Assembly: GCF_964204645.1 (NCBI RefSeq)
Contig: NC_134033.1
Location: 12,526,155 to 12,590,154, forward strand
DNA from: Tubulanus polymorphus
Lineage: Eukaryota; Nemertea; Palaeonemertea; Tubulaniformes; Tubulanidae
Direction of reading: 5' to 3'
Length of the DNA stretch: 64,000 nucleotides
Shown: positions 46,564 through 59,400 of the stretch, one piece after another
Position numbering within the stretch: position 1 is the first letter of the stretch
Layout of the letters: each line of letters starts with the position of its first letter
Made by a program: the position numbers and the translations under genes
Notes under the pieces: model-generated
What the model saw: only the letters and a program-made list of their open reading frames with translations
Databases searched by the model: none
What the model was told of the DNA's origin: nothing

Positions 46564-46699
46564 CACAGGGGCTCGTATCAGTTGTAGGTAATGCAAAAAC
46601 GATAACCTGTTAATCCACTGTCTATATATAGTATATATAAACTATAGACATTGGATTAACAGATTATCGTTTTTACATTGCTTGATACGAGCCCCTGTG
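46564..46699. mobile_element. Long hairpin, ~64-nt arms, before Rab6 last exon B
   Basis: Left arm from CACAGGGGCTCGTATCA through GCAAAAACGATAACCTG to CTGTCTATAT pairs with the right arm ending ACGAGCCCCTGTGG, with few mismatches and a very short loop. Its end words are also duplicated just upstream (GGGGCTCGTATCAG near 46,536). Probably a MITE-type insertion; it ends 101 nt before the exon B acceptor. Confidence 0.75.
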
Positions 46700-46800
46700 G
46701 ATCCACACTTGCATTTTCAAAATTGGCGCCATCAATCCTCAATTACATCTCTGACTGGACGAATTGTATGTGTTTGTTCCTTGACCCGTGTTTTATCTAG

Positions 46801-46868
46801 AAATCGAACTGAAGCCGAAAGATCCGACACCAGAACAGCCGGAAGCGGAAGGAGGGTGCATCTGCTGA
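46801..46868 (+). CDS. RAB6: Rab6 alternative last exon B (tail ends CIC)
   Basis: Acceptor TTTTATCTAG at 46,791-46,800, phase 1 entry, exactly 68 nt including TGA, like exon A. Spliced from 41,605 it encodes KIELKPKDPTPEQPE...GGCIC. Tail positions align one for one with exon A (I-E-V/L-K, then Pro/Glu-rich, then GCxC), so the two look like a tandem exon duplication used as mutually exclusive last exons. The variable tail of Rabs influences membrane targeting and prenylation, so the two forms may differ in localisation; that part is inference. Poly(A) signal candidate at 48,676-48,681. Confidence 0.85.
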
Positions 46869-48170
46869 TTATTGTCAATGCTCTAAATCATTTTCATACG
46901 CTTTCACATTATCGATCAGTCGAAACTAAGATCCGTTCTCCATAACCTGCTTTCGTACTCGCCTGCCAGTGGTGGTGGCATCCGACTTAATTCCTAATAT
47001 CACAAGCCCCGTCAAATACTTAAATCAATCTTTTCTATTTAATTACTGAATATCATATATTCATAGTCTTAGCGCTTTTCTGTGTTTTTTTTTGGTATTC
47101 AAACGGTAATTCGCGCTATAGCTATGTGACGGTTCACGCTAAAAACTTGATTCTTTTTTGAAATGAAAGTCGTTTATGGAGAACGCAACAACTAACTACT
47201 ACAGTCGTAAAACGAAAACGCCCAAATCGAACCCAGATTTGTAGCCGGAATTATATTATATCAATTTCAAAGCTAGATGTATGATCCACACAACGGAATC
47301 ATTTTACTCGAATCTATTCAGCCTATACGTGCATATGATAAGATATATATATATTTACCGGTTATCATTTTTAAACCCATATAAATTTTGCGATGTTAAT
47401 TTTTGTTCGAGAGGAATTAGTAAGCCATTTTCTCACTAGGTGGTAGCGGTGAAGTAACCGTCGGCATTTTGACAACGCCATATCTGAATAATATGAATAG
47501 TATATTGTATAACTTGGTTCAAATCGATATCGATGCAGAACTTGGTATGGAACTGTCGGGCTCAATTTCAACTTTAAAGGTTACATTCCGAAGTATGTTT
47601 CGAATATGTGCTAAAAGCCATCTTTTTTTCTGAACATCAATGTCGTAAAGGATACAGAAATGCCATTTTGCGCCATGCCACTTTATAGTTTAAATGTCGA
47701 AATTTTCAGCTGGCTAAGACTTATATTCTATTAACATACATTTGTGTATAATGCTTGGTGTTGATTTATTGGTTACACACTCAGTTATGGAAATCTCACG
47801 AATTATGAGAAATCATCGAACCATTTCGAATGCTGCCACCTTGTGTTCGAATATACCACAGCCTCGAGTGCATCCCTTTGCTGCCATTTCGACGACCGCC
47901 GTCGAATGGTCACGTGTTATAACGTCACAAATCACGTTATAGTGTCACAAATCGACGGCTTTCGTTGGGATTGATTTCATCTTCTTTTTATAATTTTTTT
48001 TTTTAGTTTTGAGTTTCGAGTTCATGTCGTATGCAAATCAATGATTTAGAGCAGAGGTCGCTAGCACCGATGATAAAACAAAAGCTAGTCTGATATGTTG
48101 TGTTGGCGCTCAAGCGTGCCTCCTATTATATAACATTATCCGTGTATGCATTTTACCATATTTATAAATG

Positions 48171-48493
48171 AGTGGCTCCCTCTGGTGTCTGTTGCGCAGT
48201 CTGGCGAGCCCTGTGTTACTATAGTCTGGTGGTTGTGTCGTAAAAGTGGCACCACCGAGAGTCGTGGGTGAATTTTTGAACCTAAACGCATGAGGCTTCT
48301 GGTGTATTAAGTGGCGCCGTCTGGTGAGCCCTGTTACTACAGCGGTGCCGTCTGGTGGTGGTTAAGCCGAATATGATATAAGTGGCGCCACCTGGTGTTG
48401 ATATGAACTCAGTCGTTATGAGAGTTTGTATGTTATTATATATAGATACGAATGAGTCATCGATTGGTTGATGAAGTAGCGCCATCTAACGTG
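48171..48493 (-). promoter_or_regulatory. Cluster of CTCF-like motifs, all same orientation
   Basis: Five ~19-bp words fit one pattern on the plus strand, AGTGGCGCCRTCTGGTG: 48,171-48,189, 48,310-48,328, 48,341-48,359, 48,381-48,399 and 48,475-48,493, with weaker half-matches near 48,195, 48,222 and 48,245. The complement of the best (CACCAGGTGGCGCCACT) matches the CTCF core known from flies and vertebrates. All core matches read on the minus strand. The rest of the sequence between them is AT-rich and unrelated, so this is not a simple tandem repeat. An insulator or loop anchor 3' of Rab6 is the inferred role. Confidence 0.55.
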
Positions 48494-48675
48494 GTTTAAC
48501 GGAGTCGAGCTCTCAGGCGCTATTGAATATTAAATATATATAAATAACGTGTATGTGTGGATTTCGAATAATTATGAGTGTAATATTTTCTACAGATATA
48601 TATCAACTGCTATGAATGTAGATACATATGCATACGTACATATATATTAATTAATTAGAATGAACGTTGTAGTTT

Positions 48676-48681
48676 AATAAA
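48676..48681 (+). terminator. Candidate poly(A) signal for Rab6 exon B form
   Basis: AATAAA within GTAGTTTAATAAAATCG, 1.8 kb past exon B. Chosen by position and hexamer only; it lies beyond the CTCF-like motif cluster. Confidence 0.3.
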
Positions 48682-49265
48682 ATCGATTGATTATTGAATA
48701 TATAACAAAACGCCATTTTGAATTAGTTTAAGGTTTTTTATAAGTATATGTAGCTAATATATGAATTTTGAAGCTCTGTGTATGACCGTGTTTTGGGATG
48801 ATTGAATTTTAACTAGTAAGGAGTCGATGATATTATATTGTTCTCGTCTAGGCAAAAAGGTTTTTGTCGAAAAAATGGATGTCGAAATGTAGTTTTTTGG
48901 CTTCTAAAAGCGTAAATGTCGTAAAATACCGATTCATCTGAAAGGTTATTTCCTTATTTTAATACCAAGTCTGGTCATTTTTGATGACATGCGTTGCTTG
49001 CCTAATATATAAGTTAAATGGCTTGTTTTCTAAAAGAGAAATAGATTTTCAACCGCATTTTTATTGTACATGTATCATTGAACTGCGCATGAGAAAGTCG
49101 TTTTTGAGGTTGAAGGGTGGGTCGTCTGCCATATGTCTGGTACAATTAAGCACGTACGAACTCGAGAGTACTCGTTGCAGGTAAACAGGAATAACATCTA
49201 GGAACACTAAACATATGAATTTGATATCAAACTTTGTTGCACCCAAGACGTTGTTCCAATCAAAA

Positions 49266-49593
49266 AGACACCATCCTCACGGGCAGGGTTTCGAATCTGA
49301 CGGCATCGCTTAACTCAGCCACTCTGCCACACTAGACCGGGTGCGCAGGTACATGCGCAGGTTTGCCAGAAGAAAACTTGCGGCACCAATCAGGTCACCC
49401 GGTTGAATAATCGTTGAGGCTTTCACGGAAAAAAACTATAAATGGAAAAAACCCTGGCTATAAAATGTCATTTCTGATTGTCTAATAATGACATCATCTA
49501 AGCTCGCACGTAACTGTGCAGTTAGTCTACGTACCATGGCGAGTCTCGATGCCATCAGGTTCGAATCCCTGCCTATATGGAGGAGGGAAAGAC
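49266..49593. mobile_element. Fold-back element with tRNA B-box at both ends, copy 2
   Basis: Homologous to 34,440-34,796 along its whole length: CCATCCTC, GGTTTCGAATCTGACGGCATC, GACCGGGTGCGCAGGTACAT, ATAATCGTTGAGGC, CTATAAATGG, TTTCTGATTG and the right end CCATCAGGTTCGAATCCCTG. Diverged by perhaps 20 percent. Confidence 0.65.
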
Positions 49594-50465
49594 ACTGGCA
49601 AAGTTAGATTTTTTTCCGTTGAATCGTTTACATAAAAACGACTGTTAGACGCGGCGGCCGTGCAACAATCGTGTTTGGTAAGCGATCAGTCACTATAGTA
49701 TAGAGGCTATACCGGTATGTTAGGAGTATGTTTAAACGATTTTTATATGTTACGCGTCTTAAAACTGTGATGATATGTTTTCAAAAATGGATGAATTAAC
49801 TATATTATAAATGAATGAATACTGCTTTCTACTCATTGTACGTTATAAGCTTACGTCGGTCTAATACCGTACATAAGTTCACTGAAGGCTTTGTAAAGGA
49901 ACCGTTTCTTTCTCATCAGAAGCTGAATTTCCTCGGGGGCGGCTCGTACGGCAATTTTATTCCAGACAATTCAGTTGTGGTTTCCAAAACACTTAATACT
50001 GTTTGTTCTATAGAAAATTATTCCCCGGAGAGATTTACAGTTACAGCGCAAACTCAGATCGCCGAGCTCATAATTTTTCTGAGGGCAGAACCATGCCCTG
50101 ATGAGAAACAAGTGATTCCCTTTACATCGTCAGATATACGCGTTGTTCGGTCACGTGCTTCGCAATGGAATATTCGTTTGGTAAATTAAATTTACTCGCA
50201 CTTAAAAAACGTTACCTAAATTGTAAGAACATATATTATATACATGTATAGTACGTATAGGATTAAACAGTTCTTATCGATTTGACCAAGTTTTGACTGA
50301 CTTCAGAAAAAGATGCACGCACAATTTGTTTGAATTGTTTCAGCGTGTGTCTAGTGTTTATCGTATTGATAGATATATTGATATTCTTGCTCGAATTTTT
50401 TTCCGGTATAATTACGTATGTGCGAAATTCGTCACGGTTAATGCACGTTACGTTGAATACATGTA

Positions 50466-50737
50466 CAGTCAAGCCCGATATACCACCAATATCGGTGAGT
50501 TTTTGACGGCGAAGGCAGTACGGCGGTATATTGGGGATTAATTTTGACTGGTTCTCAGATAAAATACAGGGGACTGTTTTGAAGACTGCTACTACCTTTG
50601 ACCCCGGGGCTAATTCAATTCATTTTCAATTAAGTTAGCCCCACGCTTGAAGGTAATACCAGTTTGTTATACCGGCCCCTAATGGATCGTTCGATCATGG
50701 TGGTATAGACTAGGTGTGGTATATCGGGAGTTGACTG
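50466..50737. mobile_element. Tc1/mariner-like MITE, ~272 bp
   Basis: CAGTCAAGCCCGATATACCACC on the left and GTGGTATATCGGGAGTTGACTG on the right are ~22-bp inverted repeats, each flanked by TA (50,464-50,465; 50,738-50,739). An internal GGCGGTATATTGGGGATTAA suggests a second, nested end. No transposase. Confidence 0.75.
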
Positions 50738-51161
50738 TACAATTTCGATCATCTTGAATTTTAATCTAAAACAACGAAACTACGGCAAAAGAAAGTGTTT
50801 CCGACGTGGGTCGGTAGTACATCCTGCTGGACCCTGGATCTATCAGATTCTTTATCAGATCCATCAGATACTTTATATCACCACCATTCAGCAAATTTTT
50901 GATCGTCCATGCGTCGGTCGTCAGTACTTCGCTTGAAAAATTCTTAACTCATTTGGGCTTCAAACACCAGACATATATCAATGCCTATAGGTTGTTTTAT
51001 AAGCACTCTCACTAAAGTGGTGAAGGATTTACTGAACTTTTAAAACAACTGCCTTCATTTGATACAATAATGTGTATTTGACAATCGCAAGTGACTGGCC
51101 TTAGTTCGGAATCTAATCACAGACTATACCAAACTACGGCGTAGACCACATTCGTCTATCA

Positions 51162-51305
51162 GGGGCCGGTTCCATAGTCAGAGCTTTCAATTAACACCAA
51201 TCTACGACCATCTTAGTTCTATAGCCAATCTAACAATTTAAGACGAGTCATCAGATTTTGAGGACCATGACTTGGACTTAAGACTCTACCGTGGAATTAG
51301 CCCCC
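51162..51305. mobile_element. MITE, GGGGCCGGTTCCATAG ends
   Basis: Left GGGGCCGGTTCCATAGTC and right GACTCTACCGTGGAATTAGCCCCC are inverted. The interior has CCATCTTAGTTCTATAGCC and TCTAACAATTTAAGAC, placing it in the GGTCTTAAG family also found at 6,184-6,288. Confidence 0.65.
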
Positions 51306-51737
51306 GGATTCTTAACTTTGCATATCGAATATACGGAGCTGAATATCGAAGAAAAAAAACTAAACATTAGGGCTGTAAGAGAATGTATGGTTAGATTTTG
51401 TAAACGCTCATCACGCTCATAAATGCTGAAATTCTGACCAATAATTAGAATTATTTGTTTCATATTCAATTGCTTGTTCGTTGTTGCGTTGGCATGGTGA
51501 TATGTAAAGGTTGGATCTTTTTATCTAGTTTTTTTTGTTCGTTTTTCAATCAGCCTCTTTTTGGCGTTCGAAACAGTTCATGGTTTAAAAATGAATGATA
51601 ATCTATCCAACAAAACTTAGAGAACAAAATAATGATCATTAATACTGTAATAAAACATCGTGTAGAGATGATCGTTGTATCGCAAAGAATTGCAACGAAA
51701 ACGACTATTTGTTTTTAATGAATGTGCTGCCAAAGTG

Positions 51738-53457
51738 TCAACATGGTTCCTTTATTCTGTGAGAATAAAATATTGAGATTAATGGGAAATGGTCGACTTC
51801 TTTCTTTTTTGTTGTTGTTTTCAAATCGCTTTTTGGAACATACACTAGCTTGAGTTCGAAACCCAATTTTCTTATAAGATCGTACGCGCCACCCGTCACG
51901 GTGACCTTGAAACGTAATTTCCGGTAGTAATCGATCGGAGCGCCGCCTTCAGTCGATCCGACGAAATAGAAAGAAGCATCATCGACAAATAAATCACGAA
52001 TTTGACAAAGTTGCATGAACGAATTTTTAGAATATTCATAGGTAGCTGATAAATCAAGTGAATACAGACTCAGTCGGATTCTATCAAAGCGGACCATTGG
52101 GGATCGACTCGGATGTTTTTGAAATATCTTCTGTGACACAAAATACAAGAATACATTACATCCGACTCAGATATTACTCGAGTCGGACTCATTTTTAAGG
52201 TCCCAAAAGATCCAACTTTAGAGAAGTCTACTTATCATTTGGTCCAGTGTGTCATCTTCATGATTTTTCCCTCCAAGCATAAAGTGACATTAAATTTGGG
52301 AAATTTTGACGGTTCGTATTAAGCGTTCTACTTAGAAAAACAACATGAAAAATTATCTACGGTTATTTCTGTCTTTTTGGCATCGTGTATTGTGTATATT
52401 GTGTTTGGTGTCGCCTCACATGAATAATGGGCAAGTCACATACACACAAGTAAATCTAAATATATTGTGCATTTTTATTTCAACCGGCGCTACTGTGTAC
52501 TGAGAAAAAAAAGTCGCATTACGATATAAATATATGCGGCATTGTCCTACAAGTGTCAGACGTTTACTACCGTTCAAAAATAATACGAATTTACCCCCGC
52601 AGATACGAGAACAATATAAAACGTCTCGACAAAATCCGATTCCGCGACAGTGGATCAGGGCTTAGGCGTAACGTATAGGCTACACGATTAATCTGGGTTT
52701 CTGTTGGCACAGTTTTTGATCTAGTGAATACAAAGAATCTAATAGAGCTGTATCACTGGAATTCTTGAGCCTTCGTTGGGGTGTTGCTGCTCAAACATAC
52801 TTAGAGTCGCGCCTCTAAAGGACGCCTACGCATGTTATTTCTCGAGAGAAATTTACTGTCAACAGGCTGCTGCATGCGTCTTAATGGTATACGCTGAATG
52901 TTGTTTTTGGATTTACACTTTTAGCGACAGAATCGCACGTAAGTATCTCTCCTCAACTAACGAACAGAGACATGAGATAACTTTTCGGAGAATGAATCTA
53001 GTTACAAGATGCATATCATCATGCGAGTTGTACGTCCTGTGATTTAAGATTTTCCTACATTAAACATTTCAAATGTCTGTCCCAAAGGTACAAACTGTAG
53101 ATTTGTAGATACTGATGTTTAACGAATTTTCACTACAACTTTTTAAGCAGGCAGTGGCCCTTCTCATTGCCATATTTGCGGCTCTGAATCACACGCTATA
53201 GCTCATCAAAAAGTGTACATATCTAGGTGACACCGATTCTTTTTGACCCGGTTTCGAAAATTCTAAAAATACCAACTCACATCTGATTGATACGGTCTAT
53301 TGTCGACGTGAGTTACGTAGTCTATTATTACGAGAATTCTTGGTCGTTTTGTGGCGTCCATGATCGGGTTCTTGAAACGTGCGCGGAGAGAATAAGGGCC
53401 GATGACAACCGTCGCATTCCGATGAAACGCGACACGGGTATACGTACAATCAGTCAC
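51738..53457 (-). CDS. Possible two-exon gene, function unknown
   Basis: Minus-strand exon about 53,457-53,274 reads ...ATVVIGPYSLRARFKNP and RILVIIDYVTHVDNRPYQSD and ends at a GTGAGT donor in phase 0. After a TTTGTGTCACAG acceptor, 52,130-51,738 continues in phase 0 with MVRFDRIRLSLYSLDLS, LCQIRDLFVDDASFYFVG and YYRKLRFKVTVTGGAYDLIR, then a Lys-rich end and TGA. Frame, splice match and balanced codon use favour a real gene. The 5' exon boundary is unclear, and the usual M start is missing, so upstream exons are expected. The GGAYDLIRKLGFEL segment faintly recalls the end of PUB domains, but this is weak. I would not assign a function. Confidence 0.35.
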
Positions 53458-53499
53458 TAGTTACATTCGTCGGTAGCATCTGGGAACATACGTAGATTT

Positions 53500-56400
53500 T
53501 GATGATGAAATCAGCGATCATCCGAATGATGATACTATGTTTCTCTATGTATCAGCCCGCTATTAACATTAATTATCTAGCAAACGAAGCATTAGGCAAG
53601 AATTACGTATTCGTTATCAAATAATGCCATTTGGTGTCAATTTTTCTGCATAGACGATTGATCTATTGCGGCATATAATATGTAATGTTAGATGGTCTAG
53701 TTCCCTCCATCTCGTCCGACTCTATCGCCACTCCGTGCGTGTCTATGCGCTACATAGATAGTTAGGATAATGACTGCTCTATTAGTTTGTATTTAGAGAG
53801 AGTTGTCGTGCTTTTTGGCGACGACGGAAAAACAATATTGTATAACCCATGTGATCGCTAGCTCGTGTTATAGTTTCGTGTGCGGTTTGGCAGTGTTAAT
53901 AGCTGATTGGTGTTTGATGCCTCGCATTGCCCAGGCGCTTCCGAGTCGGGGACTATATTAGAGACAATTCACCTTGAATGGTTTCGAGCCTTTCGTTTTG
54001 TAAGTAGATTATCTTTATCGTTGTGGGGTTATAAGTATATGCAATATTTTTGAAAAATAGTTTTCATTCAAAAGCTCGACTGGAAAAAGCCTTCGTTGAT
54101 CAGTCGATGACCTGAAAATTTCAAAAAACAAATTTGGGGAAAATGAAACGACATATTAATGAGAATTGAGGGAAACGAATTTGAAGCAATTAGGGGGTAG
54201 TGCAGTTTATAGACTGGATCTTATCTTAACAACTGACGATGATTTTTCAAAAATAATTTCTACAATCGATGCCTTTAGATTTTAGACCGAGAAATCGGGG
54301 TCTCGTCTCACGGAACGACTTATCATTTCATTACAAACAAGCGCAGTTATATTAGTATTTATGAAACCGAGTCTGATAATAAACAGGTCCCTAGAACGTT
54401 GAAGAACCCGTGTGTAGTGTATACTAGATATTTGCAAACCACTCGCGCATTGTTTACGGCTCGAAATGCGTCCAAAATCTATCGTAAATTCCGTTTTTTT
54501 CTCAATTCGATTGGCAATTGAAACGCGCAAAATTAGAAAGTTTATTCGGGGGGTGACTTTTGAAGGCGTGAGTTGCGTTATCAACTAGAATCATGTGTAC
54601 ATTGTGGGTGTGTGTGAAATTTACAGTTTCTCGATAAAAACCTAGTCAACGACCACTTCAATTTCAACTGAATGATCCTCGAAAAAAGCGATATGCTCCG
54701 TATGAGGTGTCCTTATTTCCGTTATATTATCGGCCAACTTGCATATATACGTGATGTTGAAAAAAATTCCTATAGTCTTGATGCTTGAAATTGAAATTAA
54801 GATGAACATTTTCCGATAGATTCGACTATGTTATCTATGGAACTTTTCGTCCTTGCAACTTGTCAGCAGCATTGTGACAGACATCACGTACAAGATACGA
54901 AGGCTATTTCGCAGAAATCATTCAGAAAATTCATGAAAGTTGGCTTTGTACTGCGGAAACCTAAACTCCGGATGCAATGCTCCCATTGATGATAAAGGAA
55001 TAGGCCTATGTATATAATGCAAATTATTGATTAAAAATAATTGACATACATTCGTATCTCATGTTTATCACAAGAGAAAATACTCAGAGAAAAGACTGAT
55101 ATAGACCCTTTGGCCGACATCAGTGTGACCTGTATAGTACTAACGTCGGAACGTCGGCTTGTTTGAGCTTTTTCCTTCTCTTCCATTTCACCGCCACGCT
55201 TCCCTTCTTCACTCCCTCAACACCTCATCTCCTCCTTGCTCTCTCTTCCTCCCCTACCCCCATCCCTCTCTTCGCGACCCTCTCTTACTCCATTCCTCTC
55301 CCGTCTCTTCTCTTCATATACGGTGTACGAAAAAAAACATCTGGCGCTTAAGCATACATAAAAATATAACGTACGTTTATATATAAGCACGCGTTGAATG
55401 TGCGTTAGTGATAGAAATCCGAGCTCACAACGACGACATCCTGTGCCACAACGCTGTGTCACATCGATAGCGTTATCATCATAAACAAGCCCTATATCCT
55501 ATGGCGACTTCTTCCTTAGCGATAGATCATTTTCGGATTAAACGTATTTAGCTTTTCTGCTTTGCGTATGTGTGTACGATAGTGTCATCGATAATCTGTG
55601 ATATCACGCCTCGCGTAAGTACGAAGGTTTTATGAATGAAAAAAATGAAGTGGTCGTCTAACGATGTTGGGCGTCCCGGGTTCGAGCCTCAGGCAATCAT
55701 AGTCAATATGGTAACACCTTGTTTACTGTAGAATCCCTATCTACAAGTATTGGGCCTTTTATGCATCGGTATGCATTTACTGTGAAATACCCAATCCGAA
55801 TGGTAAGGTCCTTTGATTCCTGTGGACCTTTCTGACATCATTTAACTAATGAAAATTTTTTTGCAACAAAAAAAACAGAATAAAGACTGAAGAACAATTA
55901 ATTGAAATCACTGATAACAGGCGTTCAACCGTTTGATGATAATAATGAGGCAATCTAACGACCGATGACGTCACGAACACAAAGACATCCGAAAATTACC
56001 GTAAATTAGAGACGGTGGTTCCATTCACCGAAACAGCAAATAGTTTGCAATCACTTTTTTAACGCATTCAATTATGAACAATTTTTGTATAATAATTCTG
56101 ATTGCATTATCAATAGCTGCCCTATTCATGTAGCGTTTTATATGTTTCGTTGTTTTTTTGTCAATTGTGTTTACTCAGGGCCTGTTTCCTCTTCGGGGTG
56201 TCGTGCACCGATCGGTCGATGCGTGGTGGGCCACGTGAGTGCACAATTTAACCCCGAAAAACAACCTCATAAAATCTGTCGCGTATTGCGCAATAACCGT
56301 TGCGTTTAAAAAAATAATAACTGTGTAAATTCGAGAAATGATTGTAATTTTTCCTAATCGTGTTCGACAGCGCTTATAGGCGTCGTGATATCGACGATTT

Positions 56401-59400
56401 CTGTTGTTCTTCCGCTTGTAAATTACGGTTTGACCTAATGAATTATTTAACGGTAGTGCACTGGTTTGTCAACATAAATAACCGGGGCTTCGTATGTCAT
56501 TCTGCTGTCGAAATTTACGACAAAAAATACGCATTAAGTCGAATTTAATAACGCATATATCACATATCGTGTATATACAGTTCATATTGAGAATTCGTAC
56601 ATAGATTTTGGTTGATAAGAATTTTTTTGAACGACATCGCTGTTGATTTTGAAATAATTAACATTCCTCGCACCGTTACGAAAAAGACTGTCATTTCACT
56701 GAAACGAAAACAGTTCATGTCACTGATCTATATAAAACGTCAGGCTAATTCATACACAATATACTGTGTCCTTGCCCTTGTCAGGGGGTTGATCTATAGC
56801 CTTGTACTACCGGTTGTAACCATTCATTCCACGGGTCAAAAGTGGGCTCCTTCGTACACTTCGATATGTGCCGAACCAGTAGCAAACCTTTCGCCGAGAT
56901 TCGAACCCCGCGACACATATGCTCGATTCGAAAACGTTTTAGTCTTTTAGTTATCGGAAAAAAGGATCTAACGATCCTAATTAGAGACTGTAATTAGTTA
57001 AAAGTATCCATCTATTAGAACAACCATTTTGCGAAAACCTACTAGTCGAGCATTGTTCAACTGTCAACTATAACTTGGTGAGGACGTCATAAACTAATTA
57101 TCAACATCCATAATTAACTAATTAAACAAAGTTCTCATACATTACTGATTGTTGTTATATACCCTTGGTCTATATTTTGAGTAATTACGGTCCTTGTTCT
57201 AGTACAAATTACGAATTTCAGAGCATTTATTCCTATTTTCCGTTTTAAACTATACTTGTATTATGAATGAAACAATGTATCATCGTTATCTGTCTGTATT
57301 ATGATTCTTTTATAAATACGACCGTTTTGTATACACAAATATCTGTTTTTAAGAATTTACGGCGGGGACCTTCGGACCGACCCAGTTAACCTATACCAAC
57401 CTGTTCTGATTCGCTTTTATAAGTGCCGGGCTTCTTGTTCACCTTTACGTTCCGACTTTGGATCGGCAGCGTTTTTAAGGTTTCATTTCGATTCTTGGCC
57501 TTGTTATTATTGTGAACATTCGGCTCATGTGCGGGGCTGGACTACGAAATGTTAGAAATGTAGCTTATTCATCTATAAAAATCAATATATTTCAAAAAAT
57601 CATAAGTGATGAAGCCATCAGTTTACAAATTCCGCATCTGCAGAAACACCAGCTTGGTAATGATGAGCTGGATGAACATTTCAGACGACATGGCAAACAA
57701 AATATGTACATAACATTACGATGAATTTATTGATTTAGAAAGGAAGCCAAGTTGCTCTTGTACCCGATTGGCTAATCCAATAATTTCGTGGGAATGGGGT
57801 TTTGTTAAAGTGCATGTAGCCTACGTATGTGTTTTGTGATGATTCTCCCATGGTTTTGGCGATGCTTACGTGATGAGGGGATGGTAGGACTCCGCGTCAG
57901 AGGGCAGTCTTTCGAAGCTTGTTCTCGCGGTAGGAGTAGAACGTGATGCATTACGTAAAATGTTGCTTATACAAGTTTCCAATTTTAAAGAATGAAAGCA
58001 GCTAATTCAAACAGAAATGAAAACTACTACCACTGACTGATTAAATGTAATTTTTCAGCTGGAAATGAATATGGAGAATTTGAAAATCATATCTGAGAAA
58101 TTTCGTTCCCATTGCTGTCGATATTAAGTTAAAGGTCGTTGACTTTCTTTCGAAGTTTTAAGACGCAGTAGGTCTAATCGAACTAACAGTATAATTTGGT
58201 TTCTAGTTCAACTTCACCTTTCGCTCTCTGAAAGCTTGAACAATTTGAATCGGTGCTAAATACCAGTAATTGCTCCGTCGATTAGTTCCGTTTGCATAAG
58301 ATCAAAAGGTGATAAATAATAGTGTTTTATTTTTATTTGTGTTCGAACGAAATATATTCGAAAATCAAATAGCGTAGAAATCGCTCTCGCTTTCAATTTC
58401 GGTAATTCAATAACAATTTCATATCGTTCTAACGATATTGAGTTCCCCAATAGCAAGGTTGAAAAATCATAGAATGCGCGTCAAGTGTGTTTGGACGAAA
58501 TTTATACTGCCGTCTGGCAAATACTTTCGGGCTATTATCAACAAAACGACGGGGGATATTTTACCTTTTCATATATGTGTACGTTGGAAAAAACGCTCTC
58601 AAAAATCAGACACGTCGTCGATCGCGGTTTTGTGTGTAAAGGCGAAGAATGCCGTTCGTTCGGGACCGCGTTAATTTGTTTACACGACTGTTCTCGTTTG
58701 ACACGTACTGAAATCACCTCCTTTTAATTGAATATAAGTCGATTGCATATACGTGCGTGATAGAAATTATGATTAGTTTTTTTTTGTGACGACGTTAAGC
58801 CAGTGCACGTTAGTTCGTGAATTTGGTTACGTTGAAGAGTTAACCGGTTGTGTAAACGTGTGGTGGTTTTGCAAAGTCTAACAACTGCCAGGTGGTTCCT
58901 TTACATAGGGACCTCGATCTTCGGTCTTAGAAGTTTGTCGACTATTTTCGAAAGTGAAACCGGATGTCAGTTAGCCATGACAATGGTCCGGAAATGGTCG
59001 ACCACGGGATTGAGCACGGTCGCTGCAGTTCGGACTTATTTCCAAGATGGCCGACACTTTGTGAAATGCATAACGACCAAACCACGTATTGTGCGTTCGT
59101 TTATTAGCTCCTGCCACTGTAGTCGACAGCTACAAAAACCGAACTTCGACCTGAAGGTCAAATTTGTCCTAGGCAACACCCTGGCGTAGTAGCCTAAACA
59201 TAGCTCTGATTGGTCAACAGAGCTTAATGTATGTATTATTCGCACGAGGAGTCCAATCAGGGATCGATTTCAGACACACTCGTCAACCCCCTGTCTAGAT
59301 TTCAGACATTTAACACCTAATCATCGGGCACAAAAATAGAGGTTTGTTAGTACGTGTGCATTCCAATAATGAAAGGAAAAATCAATTTGGCACTGCAAAG

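Larger units (their letters stand above)
46869..51700. other. Rab6 3' region, no further gene recognised
   Basis: Begins as 3'UTR of the exon B form. It contains the CTCF-like cluster, a poly(A) signal candidate, a tRNA-headed fold-back element and two MITEs. The longest ATG frame (49,815-50,189, 124 codons) has no splice context or recognised homology and is not called. Confidence 0.4.

Noticed and set aside
49815-50189. 124-codon ATG frame downstream of Rab6
   Set aside because: Reasonable composition but no family, no splice partner and no clear promoter; kept out for lack of support.
55159-55462. Overlapping frames on both strands in the CT-rich tract
   Set aside because: Low-complexity sequence creates open frames in any direction.
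55670-55700. tRNA-like B-box GGGTTCGAGCC
   Set aside because: No matching A-box and no cloverleaf could be drawn; most likely a SINE scrap rather than a tRNA gene.
58438-59189. Three overlapping plus-strand frames
   Set aside because: They overlap a diverged MITE relative and show no domain or splice logic.
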